DNA from: Diploscapter coronatus
Taxonomy: Eukaryota; Nematoda; Chromadorea; Rhabditida; Rhabditidae
Length of the DNA: 64,000 nt
NCBI GenBank assembly: GCA_964036155.1
Contig: OZ038423.1
Span: 47,507,249-47,571,248, forward strand
Direction: 5' to 3'
The notes beneath the pieces are model-generated. The model was not told the origin of the DNA. It did no database searches and saw nothing but the letters and a program-made list of their open reading frames with translations. Below are positions 28,001 through 38,649 of the stretch, one piece after another. The translations under genes and the position numbers were made by a program. The stretch's first letter is position 1. Each line of letters begins with the position of its first letter.

Positions 28001-29507
28001 AATTCGGAGATCAGTTTGGGCTTATCTCTGGAAATTCTAGAATGGACCTGGAGGCAGAAACGACGGGGGTGGTCCAGGAAGGGGCTTTAGTGGCGCACAG
28101 GTCTAGAATATTCCTCTGCGAGACCTTTTCTAAAGTACTCTTCCAGAACGGAATTGATCAAAATGACGACGAAGGGGGTAATCAGCAGCAGGGTGGCGGC
28201 GCTCAAGCGAGAGGGGCTGGTGGTGGTCGGGTTTGTAGTTTTAGGGATTTTTAAAGCTATCTAGACAAGGAAGGTAAACTGTCCAAGGTTTTTCACACCG
28301 AAGTGCACTCGTACGATAATCACTCAAAGTCATCAATATGACACTCGCACTTTGAGTGCACCGAGTCACAGAGTACAGCCACTAGCACTTATCAAGTGTG
28401 TCCCTTCAATTTTGGAAAACAAATCTTCGAAAACCGATTTACATTTTTAGGGTGGTCGAAACAACGGTGGAGGCAACTTCGGCGGGAATGATGGAGGCTT
28501 CAACGGACAGGTAAATTTTTTTTCAAATCTGGCAATCCAATCAAGCATTTTCAGGGTGGAATGCCTGGTAGCAACTTCGGTGGTGGGCAAGACGGAGGTC
28601 TGTTGATTTTCAATTTCTCCATACGCAGTGCACACTTTGGATATTCGAATTTGTGCATCATTTGTTTCGTCTCAAGTCATCGGTCATTGACAATATCATT
28701 TCAGGCGGATTCGGTGACCAAGGCAGAAATGGAGGAGGAAGAAACGGAGGAGGAAGGAACGGAGGAGGAAGAAATGGAGGTGGAAGAAATGGTGGCGATT
28801 TCGGTGGTGGGCAAGACGGAGGTCTGTTGACTTTCAACTTCCCCAAGCAGAGTTTGAATTTAGGCTTTGGAGGCCAGGATAGCGGATTCGGTGGCCAAGG
28901 CCAAGGCAGAGGAGGAGGAGGAAGAAATGGTGGTTAGTTTTCAGAGTGGAACCAATCTATGCTCTATACTTTTTAGGAGGATTCGGCGATAACGACAACA
29001 ACGATCGTGGAAACGGCCGTGGGGGCGGTCGTAATGGAAATGATGGTCAAGGGGGTGAGATTTTCGGATATTTGGAAAATTCGCACCTTCGCAGTTTGGA
29101 AAATAAGAATTCTGAGCAGAGTTGGACGAGGTTTTGACTTGAAATTTCCAAATTCATAGTCGAAGTCGAAATTTACACCATGAAGTCTCAATATCGATAC
29201 TGAAATCGGAATTTTCAAAGTCAGAGTGGATATTCGTGCGTCAGCGTGCTACATTAAAGGAGATTCATGAAAATAATTTTTAAAAAAACACCTCTTTTGC
29301 TCCTTTCGTGCTATTCTTCAAGTTGCGAAATGTTCTAGTTTCCAGATAACGATAATTCCAACATCTTTACTTTCAGGCTGGAACGGTGGCAACGGAAACG
29401 GAAACGGTGGAGGCAGAGGGGGTTGGGGTAGAGGTCGGCCTTGGGGATGGAACGGGAGAGGATTTGGAAACCGGTGGGGTTGGGGTCCGTTCCCGTGGGG
29501 AAAATAA
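25029..29507 (+). CDS. Large secreted Gly/Gln/Asn/Arg-rich low-complexity protein
   Basis: It begins MHLITIGLLVALISSQTFA, a signal peptide, then QWGGGGQGQGGGMFGGG. About 14 exons follow, mostly with phase-0 junctions: exons typically end in CAG and start with GGN or AAY codons, for example 25029-25169, 25687-25890, 25935-26039 and 26320-26379. Segments in order are a GGQ tandem block, a G-run, a Q-run with NGNGG (about 26697-27168), RGG/RGN-rich repeats (about 27400-27560), a short Cys-containing ordered piece (PDSCDPTQEVCNVLPNLSP), four or five NGGGR repeats near 28720-28800 and a Trp/Arg/Gly tail ending GWGPFPWGK. The stop is at 29505-29507. Composition suggests an extracellular matrix, adhesive, cuticle or silk-like disordered protein; that role is inference. 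A read-through of intron 3 gives a shorter product with a stop at 26091-26093. Confidence 0.75.
25295..25612. mobile_element. Mariner-like MITE in intron 1 of the Gly-rich gene
   Basis: Terminal inverted repeats of about 34 bp: the left end reads CAGGATGCGGAAAAA and the right end is its imperfect complement, ending TTTTTCCGCACTCCG. Both ends are flanked by the dinucleotide TA (25293-25294 and 25613-25614), the target-site duplication typical of Tc1/mariner. The 318-bp interior has no transposase frame, so it is non-autonomous. Confidence 0.72.
25771..25860 (+). repeat. In-frame 9-bp tandem repeat (GGACAAGGA type)
   Basis: About ten near-identical 9-mers encoding Gly-Gln-Gly units, interrupted twice by GGTCGGCAG (Gly-Arg-Gln). 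The repeat is in phase with the surrounding exon, so copy-number change keeps the reading frame. Confidence 0.85.
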
Positions 29508-29864
29508 TCACCTCGGAACTTATTTTGACCCACTTGTTGCTCAACTTTTAATCATGACATTTATATTTTAAGGGTTAACAACAACGATAACTAAACCTCC
29601 TTCACCACCTGTGCATGCGATGACGTTCAGCTCACTAATTTCACTAATTTATGCGATGTACGTGGTCTTTCAACGTGTCATACCTCATTCACAAAGCTAT
29701 CACCTTTCTTGCAAAGTCGACAACTCATTTGACCACGCCCATTGCAAATATATTGTTACGTTTTACATTTGATCAGGGTCAGAATAAATTTATTTGCCTT
29801 TAAAGTTGTTGCTTATTTCAATGGCTCTTCGAAGAGAATGTTGTTGGGATGATTGATCGAGTTG

Positions 29865-29969
29865 CTATGGATGGTACATGACGATACTGGAGCCGATTTC
29901 GATGGCTTCTGACACCGCGTATTGATAGGTGAAACCGGGCGTCGGACCAAACTGATAGATTATTGGTGC
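29865..29969 (-). CDS. Possible orphan terminal exon
   Basis: After the acceptor CTTTTGCAG the frame reads APIIYQFGPTPGFTYQYAVS then EAIEIGSSIVMYHP, with a stop at 29867..29865. The composition is protein-like and the acceptor is good, but no in-phase upstream exon was found. It may be the last exon of a third gene downstream of the CUB/hormone pair, or chance. Confidence 0.35.
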   Translation of the reverse strand, partial: APIIYQFGPTPGFTYQYAVSEAIEIGSSIVMYHP

Positions 29970-30169
29970 CTGCAAAAGTGAATTTAATTTTTGGTGGATG
30001 AAAAAGATGTGTGAAAATTTTTAAACTGAAATAGTAAAATAAATGGCTAGTTTTAGGACAGAAGATTTTATTCTTCTCCCTTCGACGAAAATTGAAGTAG
30101 TGCAGAATAGTGTATCATTTCATCACAACATTTTCCCAGATATATCGCAAAGATTCAAGATTTTTTTTT

Positions 30170-30446
30170 TTCAGAAAAAGGCGCCAACGAGAAATCGCTC
30201 AGAGAAAAGCTAGAGAAAAGAAGGAAGGAGAGGCAGTGGATAACCAAGAAAGGCAGCAACCAGAGGAAGACCCAGAAGAGGTTAAAAAGCTTCGTGAAAC
30301 TTAAAAGATTAACTTGAAATTTTCAGATCAAACGGAAGCTCCACGAGCTGATGAAGGACGTCGGACGGACAGCGAGAAACAAGTCAAAACTCCTCCGTTT
30401 CGCCTTCGTCACCCTGCCTTCAGAATCCCAAATAAAATTTTATCAG
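30170..30446 (+). CDS. Possible small Lys/Glu/Arg-rich gene, 5' end missing
   Basis: After a strong polypyrimidine acceptor (T-run then CAG near 30173) a frame reads RRQREIAQRKAREKKEGEA then VDNQERQQPEEDPEE. A GT donor and a TTTCAG acceptor follow, and a last exon starting at about 30328 is open in two frames (IKRKLHELMKDVGRTARNK... or DQTEAPRADEGRRTDSEKQ...). AATAAA overlaps its end. No start codon exon was found. The charged, coiled-coil-like composition gives no family. Confidence 0.35.
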
Positions 30447-30607
30447 TAAAATAATATACGCGTATTTTCATACTTGAACGAGAAAATAAATTTTTGGCAA
30501 AAAATTTTATTTGCTGATTTAAAAATGAGGTATCAAGTCAATATGTTCTGCACTAGCAAAAAATCCGCGAAAATAACTTTATTTTTGACTCGAAATATGA
30601 CAGATTA

Positions 30608-31376
30608 TTATTCGCCGCCTTTGCCGAACTCCTGAGCTTCGATCTTGGAAATTGATGTGCACATGCATTCCTCGCCATAGGGAATCTCGACGTACCGAAT
30701 CGATTCTGGAGCACCATCGTCGCAGTCCGTCAGGGTGTAGTTCTGAACTCTGAATTCCATTAAAAAAAACCCTGTCGTGAAATAATTCGTTTCACTTTTT
30801 AGCTTCTATACGATTTCTAAATTTCAAGACCAAATTTACAAGATGATTCATTATGAACAATCTGTCTAATATTTGTTCACTTTATTATTTTAGCGTCCAT
30901 ATAAATAGACTGCTTCTTATTATTTTCTCACTTTTTTTCTCTTCATAGAGTCCCATGTGATTCAGCTGAATTCATTCTTTCCCAATCAATCAAAACCTAT
31001 TAAATTAAAATTTCACCTTCATTTTTATGGACACCAATGCGCAAGCAACCGTCTCCTGGCGTCTATGCGGGAAGGTGTGAATGCCACTCTAAAAATTGTT
31101 GCTTCTTCAAGAGAAAGCTGAATTTCTGACCTCGGACGTCTTGCAGTACCCCCTGCACATAGGCAATTCGAGGAAGGCTTTGCATTTTTTCCCCTTCGCC
31201 TCTTTGATGATTGGGTAGAACCCTGGGATACGCTGGTAAGATAGCTCGCATTCTCCGGCGCTGCTTGGAGCCGGATGGGCCTCCTGAAATTTTTGAAAAA
31301 TTTTTTTCTCAGAATTAAAAAATTAACTAACCAATATTATCAGGAAGAACACAAATACGAAAAGGGCCGAGTTCAT
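30608..31376 (-). CDS. Cystine-knot glycoprotein hormone, beta (GPB5)-like
   Basis: Four exons: 31332-31376, 31131-31283, 31017-31088 and about 30608-30750, all joined in phase 0. Exon 1 is the signal peptide MNSALFVFVFFLIIL. The mature part has the glycoprotein-hormone or cystine-knot cysteine order: GECELSYQRIPGFYPIIKE, KKCKAFLELPMCRGYCKTSE (the diagnostic CxGxC), ETVACALVSIKM, YTLTDCDDG and EECMCTS (the CxC). It ends KIEAQEFGKGGE, with the stop at 30610..30608. NYT is a possible N-glycosylation site just after the third intron. Invertebrate GPB5 pairs with GPA2 to activate an LGR receptor. The beta rather than alpha assignment rests on the CxGxC...C...CxC order, and a bursicon- or DAN-like knot is not excluded. 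The gene lies 156 bp downstream of the CUB-like gene on the same strand. Confidence 0.72.
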
Positions 31377-31532
31377 CGCGTGATGAGTGAGAAAAACACT
31401 CATGAAGAGCAAAAATCCCGAAATCGCGAAGAACTCGGGATAAAATTGAGAACACATGTTTCGGAGAAGAAAACCACGAGAAATTTATTGACTCAACTTC
31501 ATACAACTGGAGGCAAAAAATTCCAAAATTTA

Positions 31533-34016
31533 TTACAAACTAAACAAAAACGAGATAAAAATCGAGAGATAAATTATGAGATCATTGGATTTTCGAGTGA
31601 AACTGGTTTGCTGCATTGAAAATCGCATTCGGAAATTTTTATAATTCGCGTCGGTCATATCCTTCAAGTCTACTGCCAGCATATAGCCGTTGGCGGAGAA
31701 AGTTCTTCCCTCCAAATCCCCGGTGAACCTAAAAAATTTCAGATTTCAAGAAAACCTTCGAACTAACGTTTCAGCTGAATAATCCTGTGGCGATCTTGAA
31801 ACGAATACGCTCAAAGTCTCGTTAGGATTTGTGATGTTTCCTCCGTAAAATGCCAAACTGAATTTATACATCGGTCTTGGATCGGGACCTAATTAATTTG
31901 GGCAATTATGCTCATTTAATTGATCAACTAAGGTTAATTACCCGGAGATGCGGCGAAAAGATGTGCTCCAGCTAATGGCTGAATATAAGTTGGGTCATTA
32001 TTGATATAGGACGTCAGGATTCCTGTCCTTCCGTCAAAGGGCATAAAGTAATTAGCTGAAATAATTAGGACAGTTAAATAGGTAATTACATCTAATTAGC
32101 TGGCTTAGTTACCTCTACTTGCATCACCCAAAAGAGTGAAATTCGCAGTTCCTTTGTCCAAGATGTAGCTTTTGATATGAGCAAAGATTTCTTGAGGCAG
32201 TGCTGTCTTTGCGGTTGTAGAACTAAATTTTGGAACAGAATAAAATCTTTAGATGAACATTTTGTCATACTTGTATAGAGCCAAATGATTAGTCCCATAA
32301 GTCTTGTTAGGAGTCGTAGAAACTACTTGGAGAGTGGCTGTCTAAAGTATTATCATTTTATTGAATTGTAGAGATTTAAAATTTCAGTAAAAATAAGTCT
32401 ACAGTACTAGATGAAGAAAAGGACATTATTTAAGAAATACTCTGTAACCTACTTTGTCTGGAACGTTATTTTCACCAAATATTTATCTTCACAATAAAAA
32501 GGTTAAGCAATTAATTTGTGAAGAATTTTCACATGATGAGATAAAACTCGAAACGCACATTATCCGAGAATGTTAAATCCGTGAGATATTCCGGATCGTT
32601 TCCGCAGTATGTCGAGAAGACTGCTTTCCCGTCTGTAGCGTCGAGGGTGACGTGAACGTCTTCATTCGTGTGCCAGAGACCGTCGTAATAACTGATGTCA
32701 ACAACATCTACATAAATTAATTGCAATTAAAAATTGTTCTATATAAGAGGAAACTCCTAAATACGTCGATCTAAAAATCTCCTCCAATGCCAAGTATTAA
32801 TAAAGTTTTTCCTTCTATAAATTTAGGAATGGAACTAACTTTCAGTGTCGGATTTTTAAAATCAAACTTCTTACTTTCAGTCGGATGAATCAGAATATAG
32901 GCGTCATTATCCACTTCCAACACTTTGTAGATCGTCAGATACTCTTGAGTCGTCTGGATCATTTTGCTATAGACCCAAGATTCATATCCACTAAAATGAA
33001 TGCTATTTAAGTCGCTCTTTTGGCGTATTACGTTGTTATGAAAGGCGACGTCGTGTTTGGACCATCGAAGAAGAAAAAGGATTGAAGTCTTTGTTGATTG
33101 AAAGGTACGTTATATGGAAGAACGCTAACAGATAGCTGAAAGTTTTATTAAAACCAAATCTAGGTAGACTTTCGTTTAGAATGAGAAATTTTAGAATTGA
33201 GAGTACGCAAAATAGTTTTTAAGGAAAAGTGACACATTGGAGGTACATGGCAATATTTTCGTGAAAAATTGACTTAGAGGGAGTAAGAAATGAGAATCTG
33301 GCTTAAGCTGTTTAAAACCTACCGTTTTATTCGGCGCCGTCATAACCAAAAATGGTTGTGAATAAAGGAAAGCATCCGGCATCAATAAAGCTTCCTGATC
33401 AGACGTTATAATCTTGTACGGGTACTGAGTGTGGCTCACTAAAATTATCCCTTTTTCTAACTACTTTGCTTATCACACTTTTAGTCCATTCGACTTCAAC
33501 GTACAAGTTTCCGGTTGTATTTTTCCCTGTAACTAGTCGAAATGCCCCACTTGTAGGGGCTAGCCATGTATGAAAGTCAAGTTTTTCACTTGTGTACCTA
33601 AAGTGTCATAAAATATTGCACCGTTTATGGGAGCAATGGTTACAGCGTGGCCACGTCAGCTATAGAGGTTGAAAATATATCCGAAGAGTCTAGTTTTCCC
33701 TTGACTTTTAAAGTCGCGAAGTACCCGACTTTTACCTCTACCTGAGCTTGTTAAAACTTTAATTTTAAGTAATCTATCATTTTAAGCATACATTGAATTT
33801 GCAATTCAAGCCGCCTTGATAAGGTTTCGGTTTACAATCGTCTAAAATGCAGGCGTTATTTGGCAACACATAAGATTTAGTGCCCTGTGTTATATTTGTA
33901 TTTTGGCAATCTTAAAAAGATAATTTTATAAAAGTTATATTAAAATACCTACTCCAACTCTGAGCGCTAATAAACGGGAATATTAAAAATAGCAGGAAAA
34001 CTGAACATTTCGTCAT
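31533..34016 (-). CDS. CUB-like domain (DUF141) secreted/GPI-anchored protein
   Basis: It starts MTKCSVFLLFLIFPFISA, a signal peptide. It then has the nematode CUB-like pattern: KSYVLPNNACILDDCKPKPY, QGGLNCKFN, VEVKVGYFATLKVKGKL and YTSEKLDFHTWLAPTSGAFR, then NTTGNLYVEVEWT. A second, related beta-rich half follows (YPYKIITSDQEALLMPDAFL, SYYDGLWHTNEDVHVTLDA, YCGNDPEYLTDLTFSDN). The C-terminus ends in a hydrophobic run (DLIIYLSIFISFLFSL) directly before the stop at 31535..31533, which suggests a GPI-anchor signal. In C. elegans many proteins of this family are intestinal and pathogen-induced. A GATA site and a TATA box lie just upstream, which fits gut expression. Several exon boundaries in the middle are approximate. 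Confidence 0.83.
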
Positions 34017-34044
34017 TTTGAGACAGATAATGCAATATTTTCAG

Positions 34045-34052
34045 CTTATCAA
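34045..34052 (-). promoter_or_regulatory. GATA-factor site (TTGATAAG) in the CUB-like promoter
   Basis: On the minus strand TTGATAAG lies about 30 bp upstream of the CUB-like ATG. TGATAA is the core bound by the intestinal ELT-2/ELT-7 GATA factors in nematodes. The match is by sequence only. Confidence 0.5.
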
Positions 34053-34100
34053 TGATTCGATAGGAGCCAGGAAACGGCAAAGACTATTCTTGCAGGGCGC

Positions 34101-34108
34101 TTTTTATA
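34101..34108 (-). promoter_or_regulatory. TATA box of the CUB-like gene
   Basis: On the minus strand TATAAAAA, followed by GCGCCC, lies about 90 bp upstream of the ATG at 34016, a plausible core-promoter position. Confidence 0.5.
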
Positions 34109-35872
34109 CGACTCAAATCAGGCACTTTGATATCGCAAACACCCCACGAAGGGCGTAAATTTATTGGGAAATTCCAAGGAAAAACTCATACCTGCATTCT
34201 AATCCAGGTTTGATCAATGATTTGCAATTTAAGTCGAAAGATTTAGATGATTTAATATTGGTGCGTCGGATTAAAATATCACCAGGTACAGAGCGTCTGA
34301 TTATAATTAATCATTGTAGACTTTAAGATGAGCCATAAGAATCAAACTATAACTATGGGCACTAATTGTTCGATTTTATTCAGTGAAAATTTAAAAATAA
34401 AACAGGAATACTCAAATTGTATTCATATAAAAATAAATGCTTGAATAGACTGTATTACGTATTTTGCATATTATTGTAGCTATTATATTTATCCGAACTT
34501 TTAAAACAAAATTTTTATATGACTTAAAAAATCACACAATTAGTCTAGGCCGCGTTATTAAATTCATTAATACAATTTTCCTGAAAAAGGATGTATCTCG
34601 AAGTTTGTGCTAAATCGCACCTTTTTCGTCGTTTTTGAATTTTCGGTGTCGATTTTCCTAATTTTCGCTGGTCAGAAAACTTGCCCATTTGCCTGACTCA
34701 GCGATTTTGTTTATCATTATTTTTCTCTATTCTATTGGTCTTTGTCATCCCTCGATAAAGTGATAACCTCCTCCTCTACCGTGCCTCTAAAACTTGATCT
34801 TTCTCACTGGACAAAGCAGAACACGACTGCTGTTATTTTTGTCTCATTCTTAGAGATAAAATAAATCTTCAAATGATTCGATTAAGGACTCAAGTCAACT
34901 GCATGGACTGAAAATAGTGCATTCGCTAGCACCCGAGAAAGCAACCGGCAGAAATTCATATCTTCTTTTTTACATATCTACATAAAGTTAATGAAGCTTA
35001 CAAAATTCGACTGAAAACAGTTTTTTCCATATTTTACTTTAACTCTCAGAGTTGATTATTCTTTTCCTACATGAGTTCTGAATTAAAAACCCCAACTCAG
35101 AATGAGCCTAATGTGATATTTTATCTTTACTCTTCAAAGGAGCAAATATATTCTATACATAATTACATAGATTTTCAGGATATTTATCTTTGCATTGAGC
35201 TTAGTTATTTCGCTATTCAGGACTATTGAAACTCCAGTGTCTCATTGTGCTATAAGGAATTATCAATAGTGGAAATAGCTATCGCGGTTTTTATAATTGT
35301 ATTACTTCGAAACATATCGTTTATAAATTAATATCGTTTCCCTGATCGAATTTATGATAAGCGACATGCCGTTAGTTACCGCAGCTTTTCATGCTGATAA
35401 CTCCATAAATTTACTTGCCGATATGCGACTCTACTTCTTCAGTTCCAAAGGTAAATTATTTTTTTTAAGATTAAGAGTGGAAAATCATACAAAGTGACGT
35501 TTTCTTCCAGGATTGGCTTAAAATTTGCATGCTTCATTTAATAAAATAAATGTTGTTAGCATTTCAACCATTTTGTTGTTCTTTCTGAAATTCGCAAAAA
35601 ATGTCATGTCACTGTAGTCTAGCTTATACTCGACTCTCTTCATTGGTAAATAAGTATTTTACAAATGCGAAACTTAGTTTCTTTTCGCATGAAACATTAC
35701 ATATCGCATTACTTAAAAACCCTGAATTCAACTAATATTTAAATATATCTTCTTTGCATATGATCGTTTTCGTGAGAACCTAAATTCATATTGTATCCAA
35801 GAAATCTAGGGAAAAACGGTCCATTCCTAAGACATAGATTTTGAGTCTGCGAGTTTGCAGGCGCCTCGTCGC
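34109..35872. other. Intergenic region between divergent CUB-like and Sre genes
   Basis: About 1.8 kb, AT-rich. It should hold the promoters of both genes. No other coding exon, RNA gene or repeat is supported. Confidence 0.5.
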
Positions 35873-37883
35873 ATGCCCTGGTGGTGGCCGCGAGCTGCCA
35901 GCGGAGAAATGGAGTCTGATTATCCCGAGATGAACCCATTTTCCGATCTAAATCGATTTTGCTCGTCAGGTAAGATACGGTGACTGTTAAAGGTTTAGAA
36001 CAATTATAATCATAAATGCACCCTGGTAGATCCGATTATCGTGGACCAATTCGAAGAAGATTTTTCTCAAAATTGTTTAATTAGCGACGTAATATTAACG
36101 AGGAACCAAAAATTGAACCAATTTTTGTTTCAAAAAGTGAGCAGAGCTTGCGGACTCTAATTTGACTAAAAAATGAATTACCCACGAAAGTTATAAATAA
36201 CCGAACGCTTTCAATGAATTAGGAATTAGGTATTTGATGAATGCTAAATCCATATTTTGAGGGACTAATTATTATGATTTCAGGTTGGAATCAAGCTATA
36301 ACTATTCTGTGTATCATAGCCTATTCTATAATCGTTACTTTATTCATATTCTCAGCGCATTTTCATTTGAAACGGGGTCAAGCTTTCCATCCGTTTTTCA
36401 CGTAAAATAACTATTATTTTAAAATTTTTAACTTTATTTATTTTAGAATTCTATTCTTTCTTATTCTATTAACTTATATTTTGAACGATGTTACAAGTAT
36501 TGTTTGCTATATTCTATTTTTATTCGGTATGGAAGAAACTGCATTTTACGCTACGATATTTCGAGCGTTCGGCATATTTTATATCTACTCTTCACCCCTG
36601 GGTATGAATGTTTTTTTTTATATTTAAAATCGTATTTTCAGTGATTATGAGTATATTGGAACGACTTGCCGCTACTTTGTTTGCTCATAAATATGAGCAC
36701 TCTCGGTATTGGTTGGTATTCATGTCAGGACAAATTTTAAGCGTAACCATCGTTTCTCGTACTCAAAAATTAAATATCGAGTTTTCAGTGTTTGATCGTC
36801 GCAATGCACATTTATCTTCAGAATACCTGTAAATTTTCCAATTTAACCTAATTTTGACAGATTAATATTCCAGATTCAGATCTTAGCGAGACGATTTTGA
36901 TATTTTGTTCGTTGATGATAGCCGGAGTACGAAATATCATTAATATTAATAGATTTTCAATATTTATTTTTAAATATTTAGTTTTTAATGTTGTTATTAT
37001 TCGTCAATCGGAAGTTGACGTTGAAATCGCGGTGTAAATACGTCCTAACACATCGGTATCAATTAACCGAGAATGTTAAGTCATTAAGGTAATTTACTTA
37101 GCATCAGAGATGTTTGCGGTGTACCGAAATAGTTAGCGAGAGAAATGGAAAAGAGCAAGAGAGTGCATCACCTCCGCGAGTAGAGAAAAAGAAAAGGGGG
37201 AAACAGTTGTTGTGCACCGCAAATATGTAGTTCTGATTATTATATATTTCTAGCCTGAACCTTTAGAATTCTAACTCCTCTTGTCATATTAGATAGCGCG
37301 ATTTCTATCGTTGATATGCTAGGTGTTTTGGTGTTTCAGGTATTCCTATGCCTGAAGTACCTATTTTTAAATTAAAATTAAGGTATCTGATCAATTTTCC
37401 CAGGATGTTTGCGTGCAATCTTGGTATTACTTGCCGTCGTTCGTCGTAATTCGATTAGTATTGCGATATGTCAGCTTAAGATTAGTAAATATCTTAATTA
37501 AGTTATCCCTTTCGCTGGAAATGTTGATTCCATTTTTCATCATTCGGCAATATGACACTGCGATGAAAGCGATTACGAAATATGTGCCTCAAAAAAAGAA
37601 AACGACGCCAGGGATGCATGGAGGCTTGAACAAGGTGCATGATTTAAATTTTAATCAAATGTTTTAAAATGACATATTATAAAACTAGCGATATAATACA
37701 TCTTTCGAGGGGGGAAAAATGAATAATAATTTAATAGCTCCTAATTTAGGCCTCAAGATATCTTTAGAAATTTATTCTTTAAAATTTCAGATCCAAAACG
37801 TCTTGGGCATAGACATTATGGGCTTGGACAAAGAACAAGATTATTTCAATACTCTTCAGCAAGTTTGGATGAAGAAATTTTAG
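35873..37883 (+). CDS. Sre-family serpentine chemoreceptor (7-TM GPCR)
   Basis: Nine exons with consistent phases give a seven-helix protein. TM1 is AITILCIIAYSIIVTLFIF and TM2 ILFFLILLTYILNDVTSIV. The Sre hallmark at the end of TM3 is present: IMSILERLAATLFAHKYEH. TM4 (WLVFMSGQILS then CLIVAMHIYLQ), TM5 (ETILIFCSLMIAG, FLMLLLFVNRKL), the conserved loop LTHRYQLTENVKSLR, TM6 (ILTPLVILDSAISIVDMLGV) and TM7 (SLSLEMLIPFFIIRQYD) follow. The C-terminus is NVLGIDIMGLDKEQDYFN...VWMKKF, with TAG at 37881-37883. The start is either the ATG at 35873, which follows an acceptor-like TTTGCAG, or the in-frame ATG at 35909, whose reading MESDYPEMNPF resembles the usual short Sre N-terminus. These are sensory-neuron receptors; the ligand is unknown. 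The gene looks intact. Confidence 0.88.
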
Positions 37884-37913
37884 GATCGCAATTTTGAAAT
37901 AGAAGGCCCCGAC

Positions 37914-38120
37914 TTATAATTTTAAGGTGCTTCTATAACAGCCTTCTTCGCTATCCCATTTTTCTACCTCAAAAGTTATGTCATTCTCGCAATTCGAATC
38001 AATGTAGCGAGCATGATGCTGTTTTTCCAACGATTTAGCAGAAATTCCCTCGAGCCACATTTCTATGGCAACCCCGTAAGGAGTCCCCGATCTTTCACAC
38101 AGATTTCTTAATTTTTTCAT
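37914..38120 (-). CDS. Hypothetical 68-residue protein
   Basis: A single open frame on the opposite strand, tail to tail with the Sre gene and starting about 30 bp after its stop. It reads MKKLRNLCERSGTPYGVAIE then MWLEGISAKSLEKQHHARY and ends YRSTLKL. Composition is protein-like and acidic/basic balanced, with three cysteines and no signal peptide. It may be a whole small gene or a last exon. No family was recognised. Confidence 0.4.
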   Translation of the reverse strand: MKKLRNLCERSGTPYGVAIEMWLEGISAKSLEKQHHARYIDSNCENDITFEVEKWDSEEGCYRSTLKL

Positions 38121-38333
38121 GACTCAAATTTGCCAGACGGTTATAGAATTATGTCTCAAGATATGAAAAATACAAAGATGGAATAAACGTTTTGAATTTT
38201 AAAATAAAAATACTTTGGTTTTTAATGGGCTGTTCTAACTCAATTTTTCAAAATGAGAATAATACTGTGCCTTCAAAACTGCAAAATATGACAAAAATAG
38301 ACTTTATTTAAGAAATAAATATATTTTTAAGAG

Positions 38334-38547
38334 CTATGAGCTGACGTTGACTAACCCAGACTTTTTTTTGGATTGAAAATTTGTTCTTAAATTTCGATTG
38401 TGTGAATCAGCCATAGTCACGACGACAATGGGCGTAGTTTTAGAAGGCGGAATGGATTTTCGTTTTCTCTGCAAGAATAAATTTAACAAATAGATAAAAA
38501 TTAAATTCGCTCACCTTGTCATTCTTGAAGCACAGTAGATTTATCAT
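38334..38547 (-). CDS. Possible small two-exon basic protein
   Basis: An ATG at 38547 opens MINLLCFKNDK. A GT-AG intron of about 45 bp follows in phase 0, then RKRKSIPPSKTTPIVVVTMA and DSHNRNLRTNFQSKKKSGL, ending VNVSS with the stop at 38336..38334. The product would be 55 residues and basic. The splice sites are good, but there is no family match, and the ATG could be internal to a larger gene extending to 39181. Confidence 0.38.
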
Positions 38548-38649
38548 GATTTGAGCAATTTTTAAACTTAGTAGATACTGAATACAGATTTAAGGATCAA
38601 TTTTCAATATGCCGGCTGTACGATTTAGATCTTAGAAATAATAAAATTT

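Larger units (their letters stand above)
29508..30607. other. Gap between Gly-rich gene and hormone-like gene
   Basis: Apart from the two uncertain exons listed separately, this is AT-rich spacer. An AATAAATT near 29785 could be a polyadenylation signal for the Gly-rich gene. Confidence 0.45.
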
